This document shows, piece after piece, positions 8,054-16,943 of a stretch of 34,292 nucleotides of DNA. Under the pieces are notes generated by a model. That model did no database searches. It was not told the origin of the DNA and saw only the letters and a list, made by a program, of their open reading frames with translations. Origin of the DNA: an uncultured Neisseriaceae bacterium (GTDB lineage: Bacteria > Pseudomonadota > Gammaproteobacteria > Burkholderiales > UBA11063). The stretch lies in the NCBI GenBank assembly GCA_937952895.1, contig CALFYC010000097.1, positions 1-34,292 of the forward strand, read 5' to 3'. The position numbers and the translations under genes were made by a program. Within the stretch, counting starts at the first letter, position 1, and each line of letters starts with the position of its first letter.

Positions 8054-8377
8054 TTAGAATGGTAGTTTCATGTTCCCAAATGGTAAGCCACCAGTTACGC
8101 TTCCCATTTTTGAAGAAGATTGTTCTTCAACTTTACGATTTGCATCATTAATAGCTGCAGCAACTAAGTCTTCAAGCATTTCTTTATCATCCATTAAGCT
8201 TGGATCAATAGTAACTTTTTTTACATCATGCTTACCGGTCATAATTAATTTAACTAATCCCGCACCAGATTCTCCAGTTACTTCTAATTTTGCTACTTCT
8301 TCTTGAGCTTTTTCTAAATTTTTTTGCATTTCTTGGGCTTTTTTCATTAAGCCTGCCATTTGGCCTTTATCAAACAT
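8054..8377 (-). CDS. ybaB: YbaB/EbfC family nucleoid-associated protein
   Basis: 107 residues, the family's usual size (E. coli 109). It is a small DNA-binding dimer linked to nucleoid organisation and found beside dnaX and recR in most bacteria. Diagnostic sequence: GLMKKAQEMQKNLEKAQEEV at the start, a Gly-rich turn TGESGAGLVK, the strand VKKVTIDPSL, and a Gly/Met-rich tail with MGSVTGGLPFG. The ATG at 8377 has AAGGA about 9 bases upstream and lies 11 bases after the dnaX stop, so it is cotranscribed with dnaX. recR does not follow; the 4.5S RNA gene takes that place. Confidence 0.95.
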   Translation of the reverse strand: MFDKGQMAGLMKKAQEMQKNLEKAQEEVAKLEVTGESGAGLVKLIMTGKHDVKKVTIDPSLMDDKEMLEDLVAAAINDANRKVEEQSSSKMGSVTGGLPFGNMKLPF

Positions 8378-8388
8378 GAGAGATCCTT

Positions 8389-10014
8389 TTATGTAATAGG
8401 TTTTATACTACCGGGAATGATTTTAGCAGAAAAGTTAGTTAGAATTTCGTTTAATTTTGGGTCATTTGTAATGGATTCTTCTGCAAGTTGTTGTTTTTGT
8501 TCTTGTTTTAAGTTGTTAATTTCTTTTAAAGTATTATTCACATTAGAAGAAAACGTTACTGTAATTTGAATATTACGTTCAAAATGTTTACTTAAAGTGT
8601 TTTTTAAATTAATTTTTAAAGGGTCACTAAATGATACTTGATAACGTTCATCAATTGTAATACAAAATGAGTCTTGGCTATATGTTTCAAGTTTGGCGTT
8701 TTCAACAAATGGAAATAATGTACTACCTAATTGAGGTTTTAATTCCTGAACTAGATTTAACCAGTTACCATCAAAGTTATTCCTCGCTGTATTAGTTTTT
8801 TCATCTAGGATAATTTCTTTAGAAACAATTAAATTAGATTCTATAGGTTGATTTTCAATTATGGTTGTGGTTTTTGAATTTTCTACAGGTTTTTCAAAGT
8901 CGACTTTAAAATTATTTTGTGTTAATACAACCTGCTTTTTTTCATCAGAACCAATATTAAAAGCAAGCATACGAAGTAATGTCATTATAAAAATTGGATA
9001 TTTTTCATTAATTTTGGTAATTTGTTCTAAGCCTAAATTAGCAATTTCAAAGTATAACTGGACATCATTAACACTAATTTTTGCTGCATAGTGTGAAGTT
9101 TTTTCATCAAATTGAATTGTAGTTAATTGAGTAAGGCTTAGATCACATAGCTTTTGACTTAAGCTATGTAAAATATTTTCTAAATCATGGCCTTCCTTAT
9201 ATATATTTTGTGCTGTATTAACTAGTCTTTGGCTATCAGCATTGCTAATTGCATCAAGTAATTCAAAAAGATAAGTATCATCACTTATGCCTAACATTTG
9301 CCTTACAATCATTTCAGTTACAGAGCCATTAGCAAAGGCAATTGCTTGATCTAATAATGATAAGGCATCACGCATACTTCCTTTGGCAACTTTAGCAATT
9401 ATTTCAATTGCTGGTTTTTCAAACTTTAGATTTTCTAAATTAAGTACTGTTGCTAGGTACTCGGTAATTTCTGGAATAGATAAATTGCATAATTTTAATT
9501 GTAGACATCTAGATAAAACTGTAATTGGCACTTTTTGTGGATCAGTTGTAGCTAAAATAAAGATTACATGAGATGGTGGCTCTTCAAGTGTTTTTAGCAT
9601 GGCATTAAATGCTGATTTAGATAACATGTGTACTTCATCAATAATATATACTTTATATTTGCCACTAGTTGGAGCATATTGCGCATTATCTAGTAATTCG
9701 CGAATATTATCCACTCCTGTATTTGATGCTGCATCAATTTCAATTACATCAATAAATCTACCACTATCTATTTGCACGCAATTTGAGCAAGTGCCACATG
9801 GCTCTACGCCATTTAGTGCTAAACAGTTTAAAGCTTTTGCTATAATTCGAGCAATTGTTGTTTTACCGACTCCACGCGTTCCTGTTAATAAGTAAGCATG
9901 ATGTAATCGGTTTGATTCAATAATGTTTTTTAATACAGTTACACTAGTTTGTTGACCAACTAGATCGGCAAATTTTTTTGGACGCCATTTGCGGGCAAGA
10001 ACAGTATGATTCAT
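8389..10014 (-). CDS. dnaX: DNA polymerase III subunits tau/gamma
   Basis: 541 residues. This is the clamp-loader ATPase that binds delta, delta', the polymerase core and DnaB. N-terminal MNHTVLARKWRPKKFADLVGQ is diagnostic. Walker A is GTRGVGKT (45-52), zinc cysteines are C64, C73, C76 and C79, Walker B is DEVH (126-129), the LKTLEEPP block follows, and the SRC motif is at 168-170. Collar domain III ends near residue 360; a polar, low-complexity region and a C-terminal tau domain follow. At codons 358-360 the mRNA reads GAA AAA AAG, which contains the slippery heptamer A AAA AAG in the correct frame. A -1 shift there would add seven residues and stop, giving a gamma-like protein of about 367 residues. 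The gene starts 6 bases after the carbonic anhydrase stop and precedes ybaB. Confidence 0.97.
   Translation of the reverse strand: MNHTVLARKWRPKKFADLVGQQTSVTVLKNIIESNRLHHAYLLTGTRGVGKTTIARIIAKALNCLALNGVEPCGTCSNCVQIDSGRFIDVIEIDAASNTGVDNIRELLDNAQYAPTSGKYKVYIIDEVHMLSKSAFNAMLKTLEEPPSHVIFILATTDPQKVPITVLSRCLQLKLCNLSIPEITEYLATVLNLENLKFEKPAIEIIAKVAKGSMRDALSLLDQAIAFANGSVTEMIVRQMLGISDDTYLFELLDAISNADSQRLVNTAQNIYKEGHDLENILHSLSQKLCDLSLTQLTTIQFDEKTSHYAAKISVNDVQLYFEIANLGLEQITKINEKYPIFIMTLLRMLAFNIGSDEKKQVVLTQNNFKVDFEKPVENSKTTTIIENQPIESNLIVSKEIILDEKTNTARNNFDGNWLNLVQELKPQLGSTLFPFVENAKLETYSQDSFCITIDERYQVSFSDPLKINLKNTLSKHFERNIQITVTFSSNVNNTLKEINNLKQEQKQQLAEESITNDPKLNEILTNFSAKIIPGSIKPIT
8912..8941 (-). promoter_or_regulatory. 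candidate programmed -1 frameshift site in dnaX
   Basis: On the - strand the heptamer A AAA AAG occupies 8941-8935 in the zero frame, part of a run of seven A. After a -1 shift the next codons encode AGCINTK and then TAA (8914-8912). Just downstream, CAGGTT (8934-8929) can pair with AACCTG (8890-8885), enclosing the palindrome AAAGTCGACTTT. No strong upstream Shine-Dalgarno-like stimulator is seen. Confidence 0.5.
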
Positions 10015-10020
10015 AATTTG

Positions 10021-10677
10021 TTACTCAAAAAAACTGGCAATTTGTGGGATTTTTTTTAATTCTTCGATATTGGTAATTCCATTGCAGCTAGTGATTGCAA
10101 TTCTACCATAGCCTCGACCACTGTGATTATCTAAATCCATAACCATGCCTAGGATAAATAACTTATTTTTTTTAACTAAATCATTAAAATCTTTCATGGC
10201 TAATTCAACTTGTTTTCGCGTATTATTGACTACTGCTTGATGCCATTTGGTTGCATGATCACCAGTTAATTGTGATTTTTCAATGGATAAAGCTAGATGA
10301 TCAACTTCTCTAACAATACTCGATGGCAATGCACTATAATCTCCCATAGATGCATCAACTGCTCCACATTTTGAATGACCTAAAAAAATCAGTAATTCCG
10401 TTTTTAAGATTCGCACGCCATATTCAATACTACCTTGATTTAAAATATATTGGTTTCCAATATTTCTAACAATAAAAAAGTTATTTTCAGGTTTATTGGT
10501 AAATGAGGTAGTATGTGCTCTTGAATCACAGCACATAACCAGGGTTGCAATTGGGGTTTGTTCTCCACTAATTTTTTGTCTAAGTTTTGTAGGGCTAGTT
10601 GCTACATAATAACGATTAGTTTCATATATTTCATATAAAACTCGCTCAATCTGTTCTTTTCTAAATTTGTGACCCAT
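10021..10677 (-). CDS. can: beta-class carbonic anhydrase
   Basis: 218 residues from the chosen start. It interconverts CO2 and bicarbonate in the cytoplasm. Zinc ligands are visible: C49 in CCDSR (with the D51-R53 dyad), and H101 and C104 in GHSKCGAV. The segments IVRNIGN and GSIEYGV are typical of the family. An upstream in-frame TTG at 10692 is possible, but the ATG at 10677 is preceded by GGAGGGG at ideal spacing, so I choose the ATG. The gene is the first of a - strand run with dnaX 6 bases after its stop, and it diverges from mltG. The gene symbol is by family; E. coli Can and CynT cannot be told apart here. Confidence 0.9.
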   Translation of the reverse strand: MGHKFRKEQIERVLYEIYETNRYYVATSPTKLRQKISGEQTPIATLVMCCDSRAHTTSFTNKPENNFFIVRNIGNQYILNQGSIEYGVRILKTELLIFLGHSKCGAVDASMGDYSALPSSIVREVDHLALSIEKSQLTGDHATKWHQAVVNNTRKQVELAMKDFNDLVKKNKLFILGMVMDLDNHSGRGYGRIAITSCNGITNIEELKKIPQIASFFE

Positions 10678-10755
10678 AACCCCTCCAGTCAAACTGTGCT
10701 ACAATTGGTCCCTATTTATATGTTAATACTATTCATAAATAGTAAGGGGTATTAT

Positions 10756-11862
10756 ATGCGGTCCAATTCAAAAAAAGCAAGTTTGATCAGCAAAATTTTA
10801 TTATTAAGTTTTATTGTAACTACTATTTATATTGGTAATGTAATTTTTTATCCAGTTGCAATACCTAATCATGAATATCAATTAATTATATCTAAAGACC
10901 AATCAATTGCTAATATTGCTTATACTTTGGAAGAACAAAATATTATTAAAAATCATCGTGCTTTAACTTTATTACTTAGATTACTACGTAAAGATAAAAA
11001 AGTAACAGCTGGAATGTATATCTTGAAGGATTCAATCTCAGCTTGGTCATTGGTAAAGCGTATCACAAATGGAAAGCCTGATCAGATAAGTATTACAATA
11101 GCTGATGGATGGAATATTGTGACACTTCGAAATTATATTAATTCCCTTGATAATATTAAGCATTTATCTATTAATATGTCAGAGTCTGAGTTAAGATCAG
11201 CTCTAAATATACATGCATTAAGTTTGGAGGGGCTATTTTATCCATCAACTTATTTTATTGCCCCAGGTCAAACAGATCTTGAAATATATGAAAATGCATA
11301 TAAGATGATGCAAAATAAAGTTGATGATATTTATAGCCATAAAAATGGATACGCTTCAATTAATAATTCATATCAACTCTTGATTTTGGCAAGCCTTATT
11401 GAAAAAGAAACCGGGGATAAAGATGATATGTTCTTAGTGTCCACTGTTTTTAGTAATCGTTTGAGGGTTGGTATGAAGCTTCAAGATGATCCAGCTGTTT
11501 TTTATGGATTACATAATAAGATGACAATTACGCGAAAAGATTTTTTAATTGATACACCATATAATACTTATACTCATTTTGGTCTACCACCTACTCCAAT
11601 TTGTATTCCATCCTTAAATGCTTTAATTGCTGCAAGTCAGCCGGAAAGTAAAACAAATATTTATTATTTTGTTGCGGTTGATGGTAAAACTAAATTTTCA
11701 GAAACTTATAAGGAGCATGTATCAAAAGTTAAAAAAATTCTTAAAAATAACTCAAAGCATGACAATAAGTTATTAAATACAAAGAAAGTCCCGTTAGGGC
11801 ATCCAGTAATGGGGGCAGGTGTTCAGCCTAAGAATATAAATAATTTTGAAGATACAAAATAG
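10756..11862 (+). CDS. mltG: endolytic murein transglycosylase
   Basis: 368 residues from the ATG at 10756, which has AAGGGG about 7 bases upstream; the longer in-frame extension to 10669 overlaps the divergent gene's start and is not needed. MltG cuts nascent glycan strands at the inner membrane and limits their length. It has a short basic N-terminus, one membrane segment (about 12-31), a LysM-like region, the EGLFYPSTYFIAPG motif (about 158-171) and LIEKETG with the predicted catalytic E216, followed by FSNRLRVGMKLQDDPAVFYGL. The family core ends at FSETYKEH; about 45 polar residues follow, longer than usual. tmk starts 15 bases downstream, a classic mltG-tmk-holB order. Confidence 0.95.
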   Translation: MRSNSKKASLISKILLLSFIVTTIYIGNVIFYPVAIPNHEYQLIISKDQSIANIAYTLEEQNIIKNHRALTLLLRLLRKDKKVTAGMYILKDSISAWSLVKRITNGKPDQISITIADGWNIVTLRNYINSLDNIKHLSINMSESELRSALNIHALSLEGLFYPSTYFIAPGQTDLEIYENAYKMMQNKVDDIYSHKNGYASINNSYQLLILASLIEKETGDKDDMFLVSTVFSNRLRVGMKLQDDPAVFYGLHNKMTITRKDFLIDTPYNTYTHFGLPPTPICIPSLNALIAASQPESKTNIYYFVAVDGKTKFSETYKEHVSKVKKILKNNSKHDNKLLNTKKVPLGHPVMGAGVQPKNINNFEDTK

Positions 11863-11877
11863 CAAGAGAGATTAATA

Positions 11878-12495
11878 ATGAAAAAAGGATTATTTATTTC
11901 AGTAGAAGGTATTGATGGCGCAGGTAAATCTAGTCACGTAGAATTTATCCAAGAATGTTTGAAAGAGCGAGGGTTTCAAACTATTATAACACGAGAGCCA
12001 GGGGGAACGGAACTTGGAGAAAGAATTCGTGATTTAATTTTACATGAAAATATGCATAGGTTTACTGAATTATTATTACTTTTTGCTTCTCGTCAAGAAT
12101 TAATTGCAAATGTTATCATTCCCAATTTAGAAAAAGGTGTTTACGTTATTGCTGATAGATTTGTTGAGGCATCAATTGCTTACCAAGGAGCCGGGCGAGG
12201 TTTGGGGGTTAATAAAGTAATCCAACTAGCCAACATGCTAGAACCAAATATTACAACTGATTTGACCTTTATATTTGATGCACCATTGGATGTTGCCATG
12301 GCAAGAGTATCTAAGAGTCGGAATAAAGATAGAATTGAAAGTGAAGCTAGAGTATTTTTTCAAACTGTCCAAAATGCTTATCATGATATAGCAAAATCTC
12401 AACCAGAGCGAGTTATTATAATCAATACGGATCAGGAAAAAATTAAAACACGTGAAACAATATTAAAAAGCTTAGATTTAAAATTAACTAAATGA
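11878..12495 (+). CDS. tmk: thymidylate kinase
   Basis: 205 residues. It phosphorylates dTMP to dTDP. Motifs: the P-loop GIDGAGKS (11-18), TREPGGTELGERIRDL with the dTMP-binding RE pair, LLLFASRQELI, the DRF box in YVIADRFVEASIAYQGAGRGL, and a lid region after LTFIFDAPLDVAMAR. The upstream ribosome site is GAGAG. The stop overlaps the start of holB in an ATGA arrangement, which implies translational coupling. Confidence 0.97.
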   Translation: MKKGLFISVEGIDGAGKSSHVEFIQECLKERGFQTIITREPGGTELGERIRDLILHENMHRFTELLLLFASRQELIANVIIPNLEKGVYVIADRFVEASIAYQGAGRGLGVNKVIQLANMLEPNITTDLTFIFDAPLDVAMARVSKSRNKDRIESEARVFFQTVQNAYHDIAKSQPERVIIINTDQEKIKTRETILKSLDLKLTK

Positions 12496-13463
12496 AAAGT
12501 GCGCTAATGAATGAATTAAAACTTTATGATTGGCAATTAGATAATTACACTTATTTGATAAATTTAAATAAGCGTTTACCAGGAGCAATACTTTTAACTG
12601 CCGCAAATGGGCTTGGAGCCAAACATTTGATTAAATATTGGTCTAAAGCTCTTTTATGTGAAAATCTAGTTGATGATATGGCATGTAATAATTGTAGCTC
12701 ATGTATTTTATTTAATGAAGAATCCCATCCAGATTTATTTACAATTAAGCTTGCAGAAGAAAGTAAAAGTATTAGTATTGATGAGGTTAGATCTGCAATT
12801 AATTTTGTTTCGCTATCTTCGCATATAGCAAAACGTAAAATTGTAGTTTGTGAAGATTTAAATATTCTAAGTACTAGTGCGGCGAATGCATTATTAAAAA
12901 TTTTAGAAGAGCCCCCTCAAAATAGTCTATTTATTTTATTAAGTGATAACTTAGGAAAAGTCTTACCAACTATTCGTAGTCGTTGTCATAAATACTCATT
13001 AACTATGCCAACTTATGAAATGATACAAAATTATCTAGCACATAATGAGATGGTGAATAGTGAATTTTGGCTTAACTATTATGGGAATTGTCCACTTTTT
13101 GAAGTGGAAATAACTGAAAATCAATTAGATTTAATTATTAATACTTTAGTGACACCAAGTATTGACAATATCTTTAATCTTACCCAGGAAGTTGATGGTA
13201 AGATAGTAAAATTTGGTTTTATTATTGAATTTTTAAGTAAATGGGTTAGTGATTTAACTAGTCTTAAATTCTCAAACTCATTATGCTATTTTAGACCATA
13301 TCGAGATAGAATATTGCCATTATTAAATCGTTTTGATGAAAAAAAAGTTTTTTATTTAAATGATAAATTAAGCTTTTTAGCTAATTGGGCTAATCATCCA
13401 CTAAATTATAAACTTCAAATTGAAAATTTATTATTTCAATATCAGCAACTATTTACTAAATAG
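12492..13463 (+). CDS. holB: DNA polymerase III subunit delta'
   Basis: 323 residues, near the E. coli size (334). It is the stator of the clamp loader, working with DnaX in this same window. It has the AAA+ fold with zinc-type cysteines (CENLVDD...CNNCSSC), the ISIDEVRSAINFVS segment, ANALLKILEEPP and IRSRC. The Walker A position is degenerate (NGLGAKH), which is normal for delta', since it does not hydrolyse ATP. The ATG at 12492 overlaps the tmk stop; a second ATG six codons in (MNELKL) is an alternative start. The C-terminal third is diverged, as is common. Confidence 0.93.
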   Translation: MKSALMNELKLYDWQLDNYTYLINLNKRLPGAILLTAANGLGAKHLIKYWSKALLCENLVDDMACNNCSSCILFNEESHPDLFTIKLAEESKSISIDEVRSAINFVSLSSHIAKRKIVVCEDLNILSTSAANALLKILEEPPQNSLFILLSDNLGKVLPTIRSRCHKYSLTMPTYEMIQNYLAHNEMVNSEFWLNYYGNCPLFEVEITENQLDLIINTLVTPSIDNIFNLTQEVDGKIVKFGFIIEFLSKWVSDLTSLKFSNSLCYFRPYRDRILPLLNRFDEKKVFYLNDKLSFLANWANHPLNYKLQIENLLFQYQQLFTK

Positions 13464-13472
13464 GTACACTAT

Positions 13473-13871
13473 ATGAAATACTTCAATCAGATTCATCATA
13501 TAGCAATTATTTGTTCTGATTATCAAAAATCTAAAGATTTCTATACCAAGGTTTTGGGATTAGCAATTATTCATGAGACGTACAGAAAAGACCGTAAATC
13601 ATACAAATTAGATTTGCAAATTTCAGATAATATGCAAATTGAATTATTTTCTTTTCCAGATTCGATTAAACGACCATCTAGACCTGAGGCCTGTGGATTA
13701 CGTCATTTGGCTTTTAGAGTTAATGAGATTGATTTGGTGGTTAATTACTTAAAACAACAAAATATTACAGTTGAAGAAGTTAGAATAGATGAAATAACTG
13801 GTAAAAAATTTACTTTTTTTATGGATCCAGATGGATTACCATTAGAATTATATGAGGATATATGTCAATAA
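13473..13871 (+). CDS. yaeR: VOC-family protein, YaeR/GloA2-type
   Basis: 132 residues. It closely follows E. coli YaeR along the whole length: HHIAIICSDY at the start, the block RPSRPEACGLRHLAFRVNEID (71-91), and the end FTFFMDPDGLPLELYE. Candidate metal ligands of the glyoxalase/dioxygenase fold are the N-terminal HH pair, the E in IELFSF, the H in RHLAF and the E in LELYE. The reaction of YaeR is not firmly established; a glyoxalase-like lyase or isomerase is possible. The gene lies 9 bases after holB and overlaps uup by 10 bases, so it belongs to the operon. Confidence 0.9.
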   Translation: MKYFNQIHHIAIICSDYQKSKDFYTKVLGLAIIHETYRKDRKSYKLDLQISDNMQIELFSFPDSIKRPSRPEACGLRHLAFRVNEIDLVVNYLKQQNITVEEVRIDEITGKKFTFFMDPDGLPLELYEDICQ

Positions 13872-15760
13872 TTACTGTAGATAAAGCTTCACTTGCGTTT
13901 GGGCATCACAATTTATTATCAAATATTAGTTTTGGTATTGAAAGAAGCGATAAGATAGGTTTGATTGGGCGAAATGGTTCCGGAAAATCTTCATTATTGA
14001 AAGCAATAGCAAATCTAATTAATTTAGATAATGGTAGAATTTACATAGCCGATGAAACAAAAATTGTTTATGTTGCGCAAGAGCCTATTTTAGATCCGAG
14101 TCATACTATTTATGATGAGGTATTTATGGGGTTAGGTGAAATTAAGGACAAACTTTATGAATATTATAAATTATTAGATAAATTAGCTCACGAATATTCC
14201 GAGGAAATATTTGAACGGCTACATATTGTACAAGAGAGTCTGGAGCATAGTAATGCTTGGCAAGCAAAAGTTTTGGTTGATAGAATTTTATCTGAACTAT
14301 CATTAAATGGGGAATTATTAATTAAAGATTTGTCAGGTGGTGTAAAAAAGAAAGTAGCAATTGCGAAAGCATTAGTTGCAACCCCTGATGTTATACTTTT
14401 TGATGAGCCGACTAATCATTTAGATATTGAGGCAATTTTGTGGTTAGAGGATGTAATTAAAAATTTTAATGGTGCGATATTGTTAATTAGCCATGATCGA
14501 GTATTTTTAGATCGAACTATTAATAAAATTCTCGAACTAGATCGTGGTAATTTGAATCAGTATCCTGGAAGTTATGCTAAATATCTAGAAGTAAAAGAAC
14601 GCCAATTAGCTGATGAGGCAAAAACTAATCATGAGTTTGATAAATTTTTAGCTCAGGAAGAAGTATGGATTCGAAAAGGGGTTGAAGCCAGAAGAACACG
14701 CAATGAAGGAAGAGTGAGAAGGTTAGAAGAATTACGTAAAATTAGATCAGAGCGGCGTGATAAGGTTGGGAAAGTAAATTTTAAAGTGGATAGGGGAGAG
14801 TTATCCGGTAAGATTGTCGCCGAACTTGAAAAGGTAAATATTTCATTTAATGAAAAAACAATTATTAAGGATTTTTCAACCACTATAATGCGTGGTGATA
14901 AAGTTGGTTTAGTTGGGCCAAATGGAATTGGAAAGTCTACATTATTAAAAGTAATTTTAAATGAATTAGTCCCTGATTCTGGGATAGTTAAACTTGGCAC
15001 AAAGATTGAAGTTGCATATTTTGATCAATTTCGTGAACAATTAGATGAAAATGCAACAATTCAAGATGTGGTAAGCAAGGGGCAAGATTTTGTGGAGATT
15101 AATGGCCATAAACTTCATATCGCAACATATTTGGAAGAATTTTTATTTGCGCCAGCAAGGTTTAGATCACAGGTAAAATCTTTATCTGGTGGTGAAAGAA
15201 ATCGCTTACTTTTAGCCAGGATTTTTTCAAGACCTGCTAATGTCTTAGTATTAGATGAGCCAACTAATGATCTAGATATTGAAACTTTAGAATTATTGGA
15301 AGAATTATTGATCAATTATAGTGGTACAGTTTTTCTAGTGAGTCATGATCGCAAATTTTTAGATAATGTAGTTACCCAAACCTATATTTTTCAGGGGAAA
15401 GGTCAAGTCTTTGAATTTTTTGGTGGGTATAGTGATTGGATTATGTATAATGAGCAGCATTATTCAAAAATTTCTGATGATGTAGACTCTGTAGTTAAAA
15501 GTAATAAAAATAAATATATTAAAAATTCGAAGAAATTATCTTATATGGAAACACAAGAGTTAACTAATTTGCCTCTTGAATTAGAGCGGTTAGAAACTGA
15601 GCAAAAAGATCTTCAAGCAAAACTTATGGATGCTGGTTTTTATACAGAAAGTACTGAAATTGTACGTAATGCGCAAATTCGAGTAAATGAACTTGATGAA
15701 CTGATATTAGTTAAGATGAAACGGTGGGAAGAGTTGGAGCAAAAGCGTTTAGGAGAATAA
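13862..15760 (+). CDS. uup: ABC-F family ATPase Uup
   Basis: 632 residues, nearly the E. coli Uup length (635). Two ABC domains without membrane segments: Walker A GRNGSGKS (36-43), signature LSGGVKKK and Walker B VILFDEPTNHLD; then GPNGIGKS (about 352), LSGGERNR and VLVLDEPTNDLD. The linker between them is rich in arginine (RKGVEARRTRNEGRVRR). The C-terminal 75 residues form a charged coiled coil, as in Uup, which sets it apart from EttA and YheS. Uup-type proteins act on ribosomes or branched DNA and affect transposon excision; the exact role is still debated. The ATG at 13862 overlaps the yaeR stop; the channel gene starts 4 bases after the stop. Confidence 0.93.
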   Translation: MSIITVDKASLAFGHHNLLSNISFGIERSDKIGLIGRNGSGKSSLLKAIANLINLDNGRIYIADETKIVYVAQEPILDPSHTIYDEVFMGLGEIKDKLYEYYKLLDKLAHEYSEEIFERLHIVQESLEHSNAWQAKVLVDRILSELSLNGELLIKDLSGGVKKKVAIAKALVATPDVILFDEPTNHLDIEAILWLEDVIKNFNGAILLISHDRVFLDRTINKILELDRGNLNQYPGSYAKYLEVKERQLADEAKTNHEFDKFLAQEEVWIRKGVEARRTRNEGRVRRLEELRKIRSERRDKVGKVNFKVDRGELSGKIVAELEKVNISFNEKTIIKDFSTTIMRGDKVGLVGPNGIGKSTLLKVILNELVPDSGIVKLGTKIEVAYFDQFREQLDENATIQDVVSKGQDFVEINGHKLHIATYLEEFLFAPARFRSQVKSLSGGERNRLLLARIFSRPANVLVLDEPTNDLDIETLELLEELLINYSGTVFLVSHDRKFLDNVVTQTYIFQGKGQVFEFFGGYSDWIMYNEQHYSKISDDVDSVVKSNKNKYIKNSKKLSYMETQELTNLPLELERLETEQKDLQAKLMDAGFYTESTEIVRNAQIRVNELDELILVKMKRWEELEQKRLGE

Positions 15761-15764
15761 GAAT

Positions 15765-16943
15765 ATGTTAGAAGATATTATGAATAGTGATTTAGCATTG
15801 ATGATTCAAAATACATATTTAGTAAAAATTTTAAGTTTGGCTATTTCGATTTTTATGATTGCAATTATTGCACTTTTAGTGCAATATTTGATTAAATTTA
15901 TTGTTATTCGTGTGATTAAATTTATAGTTTTAAAAACAAAGCCACTTTTAGTAGATGTAATTGTTAATAATAAAAGCATTTCTCTAATTTCTCATTTAGG
16001 CTCAGGGATAATAATTTGGACAGGTAGTCAGCTATTGAGTCAGCAAGGTCAATCATATAGTTTATATGTATCCATGGTTATGTCAAATTTAGCTTTGTTT
16101 TATATCTTTATTATTATTGTATTTATTGTTACATTATTAATCAGTTCAGTTGGAACTTATTATGAAAACAAAGTAACATTTGCAAGACAGCACCCAATTT
16201 ATAGTTATCTAAAAGTAATAAATTTCTTTGTGTGGGTTATTAGTATAGTTTTAATTGTGTCTTTTTTTATTAATAAATCACCATGGGCTTTTTTAACTGG
16301 AATTGGTGCGGTATCTGCGTTCTTTTTATTAATTTTTAAAGATACATTATTGGGTATTGTTTCAAGTATCCAGGCTACAGCTTCAGATATTGTGCGAGTC
16401 GGTGATACGATTAGTATAGATAAATCTGATTTAGAAGGAACTGTGATTGATATCTCGGTAAATACCGTTAAAATTAGAAGTGGTGATAATACAATATCAA
16501 CGGTTCCAACTTATATGTTAACTACTGAGATTGTTAAAAATCAGCGTTGGATAAATGAGTTTGGAACTCGACGAATTAAGCGCGCAATTCCCATTGATAT
16601 TAATAGTATTACTTGGTGTGATGATGAGCTTTTAAATAAGTTAAATAAGTTTAGTTGTCTAGTTGATTATATTAAAGAGCATAAAGATGCTTATATAACA
16701 AATTTAGAATTATATCGCGTGTATGTAGAAAATTACTTATTTGAGCACATCGATATAGTTAATTCAAAAAAAATTATGGTGCGCCATTTATATTCTGATG
16801 CAAGTGGTCTACCATTAGAAATTTATGCTTATGTAAATAAAGTTGATGTAATTGAATTTGAAAAAGTTCAAGCAGAAATTTTTGAGCACTGTTTTTCATT
16901 ATTAAGTGATTTTAATTTAAAAATTTTTCAGTTAGTTAAATAA
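15765..16943 (+). CDS. mechanosensitive ion channel, MscS family (YbdG-like)
   Basis: 392 residues. About five N-terminal membrane helices precede the MscS core. The pore-lining helix region is GIGAVSAFFLLIFKDTLLGIVSSIQ (about 178-202), followed by the beta domain with VGDTISI, EGTVIDISVNTVKIRSGDNTISTVPTY and RRIKRAIPIDI. This is the pattern of YbdG/MscM-like channels, not the small MscS. It should release solutes under hypo-osmotic membrane tension. GGAG at the end of uup serves as its ribosome site, and the stop of uup is 4 bases away, so it is the last gene of the mltG operon. I see no clear terminator after it. Confidence 0.9.
   Translation: MLEDIMNSDLALMIQNTYLVKILSLAISIFMIAIIALLVQYLIKFIVIRVIKFIVLKTKPLLVDVIVNNKSISLISHLGSGIIIWTGSQLLSQQGQSYSLYVSMVMSNLALFYIFIIIVFIVTLLISSVGTYYENKVTFARQHPIYSYLKVINFFVWVISIVLIVSFFINKSPWAFLTGIGAVSAFFLLIFKDTLLGIVSSIQATASDIVRVGDTISIDKSDLEGTVIDISVNTVKIRSGDNTISTVPTYMLTTEIVKNQRWINEFGTRRIKRAIPIDINSITWCDDELLNKLNKFSCLVDYIKEHKDAYITNLELYRVYVENYLFEHIDIVNSKKIMVRHLYSDASGLPLEIYAYVNKVDVIEFEKVQAEIFEHCFSLLSDFNLKIFQLVK

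Noticed and set aside
8861..9895. Several + strand frames opposite dnaX
   Set aside because: All lie across the conserved dnaX ATPase and tau regions and show no family features.
10669..10755. N-terminal extension of MltG by 29 codons
   Set aside because: The extension overlaps the start of the divergent carbonic anhydrase gene and has no ribosome site, while the ATG at 10756 has AAGGGG and gives the normal basic N-terminus plus membrane helix.
12592..12640. Degenerate Walker A in HolB as a sign of gene decay
   Set aside because: Loss of the ATP loop is normal for delta' subunits; the rest of the gene is intact.
14653..15000. 115-codon - strand frame opposite uup
   Set aside because: It lies wholly inside a well-supported ABC-F gene and has no recognisable domain.
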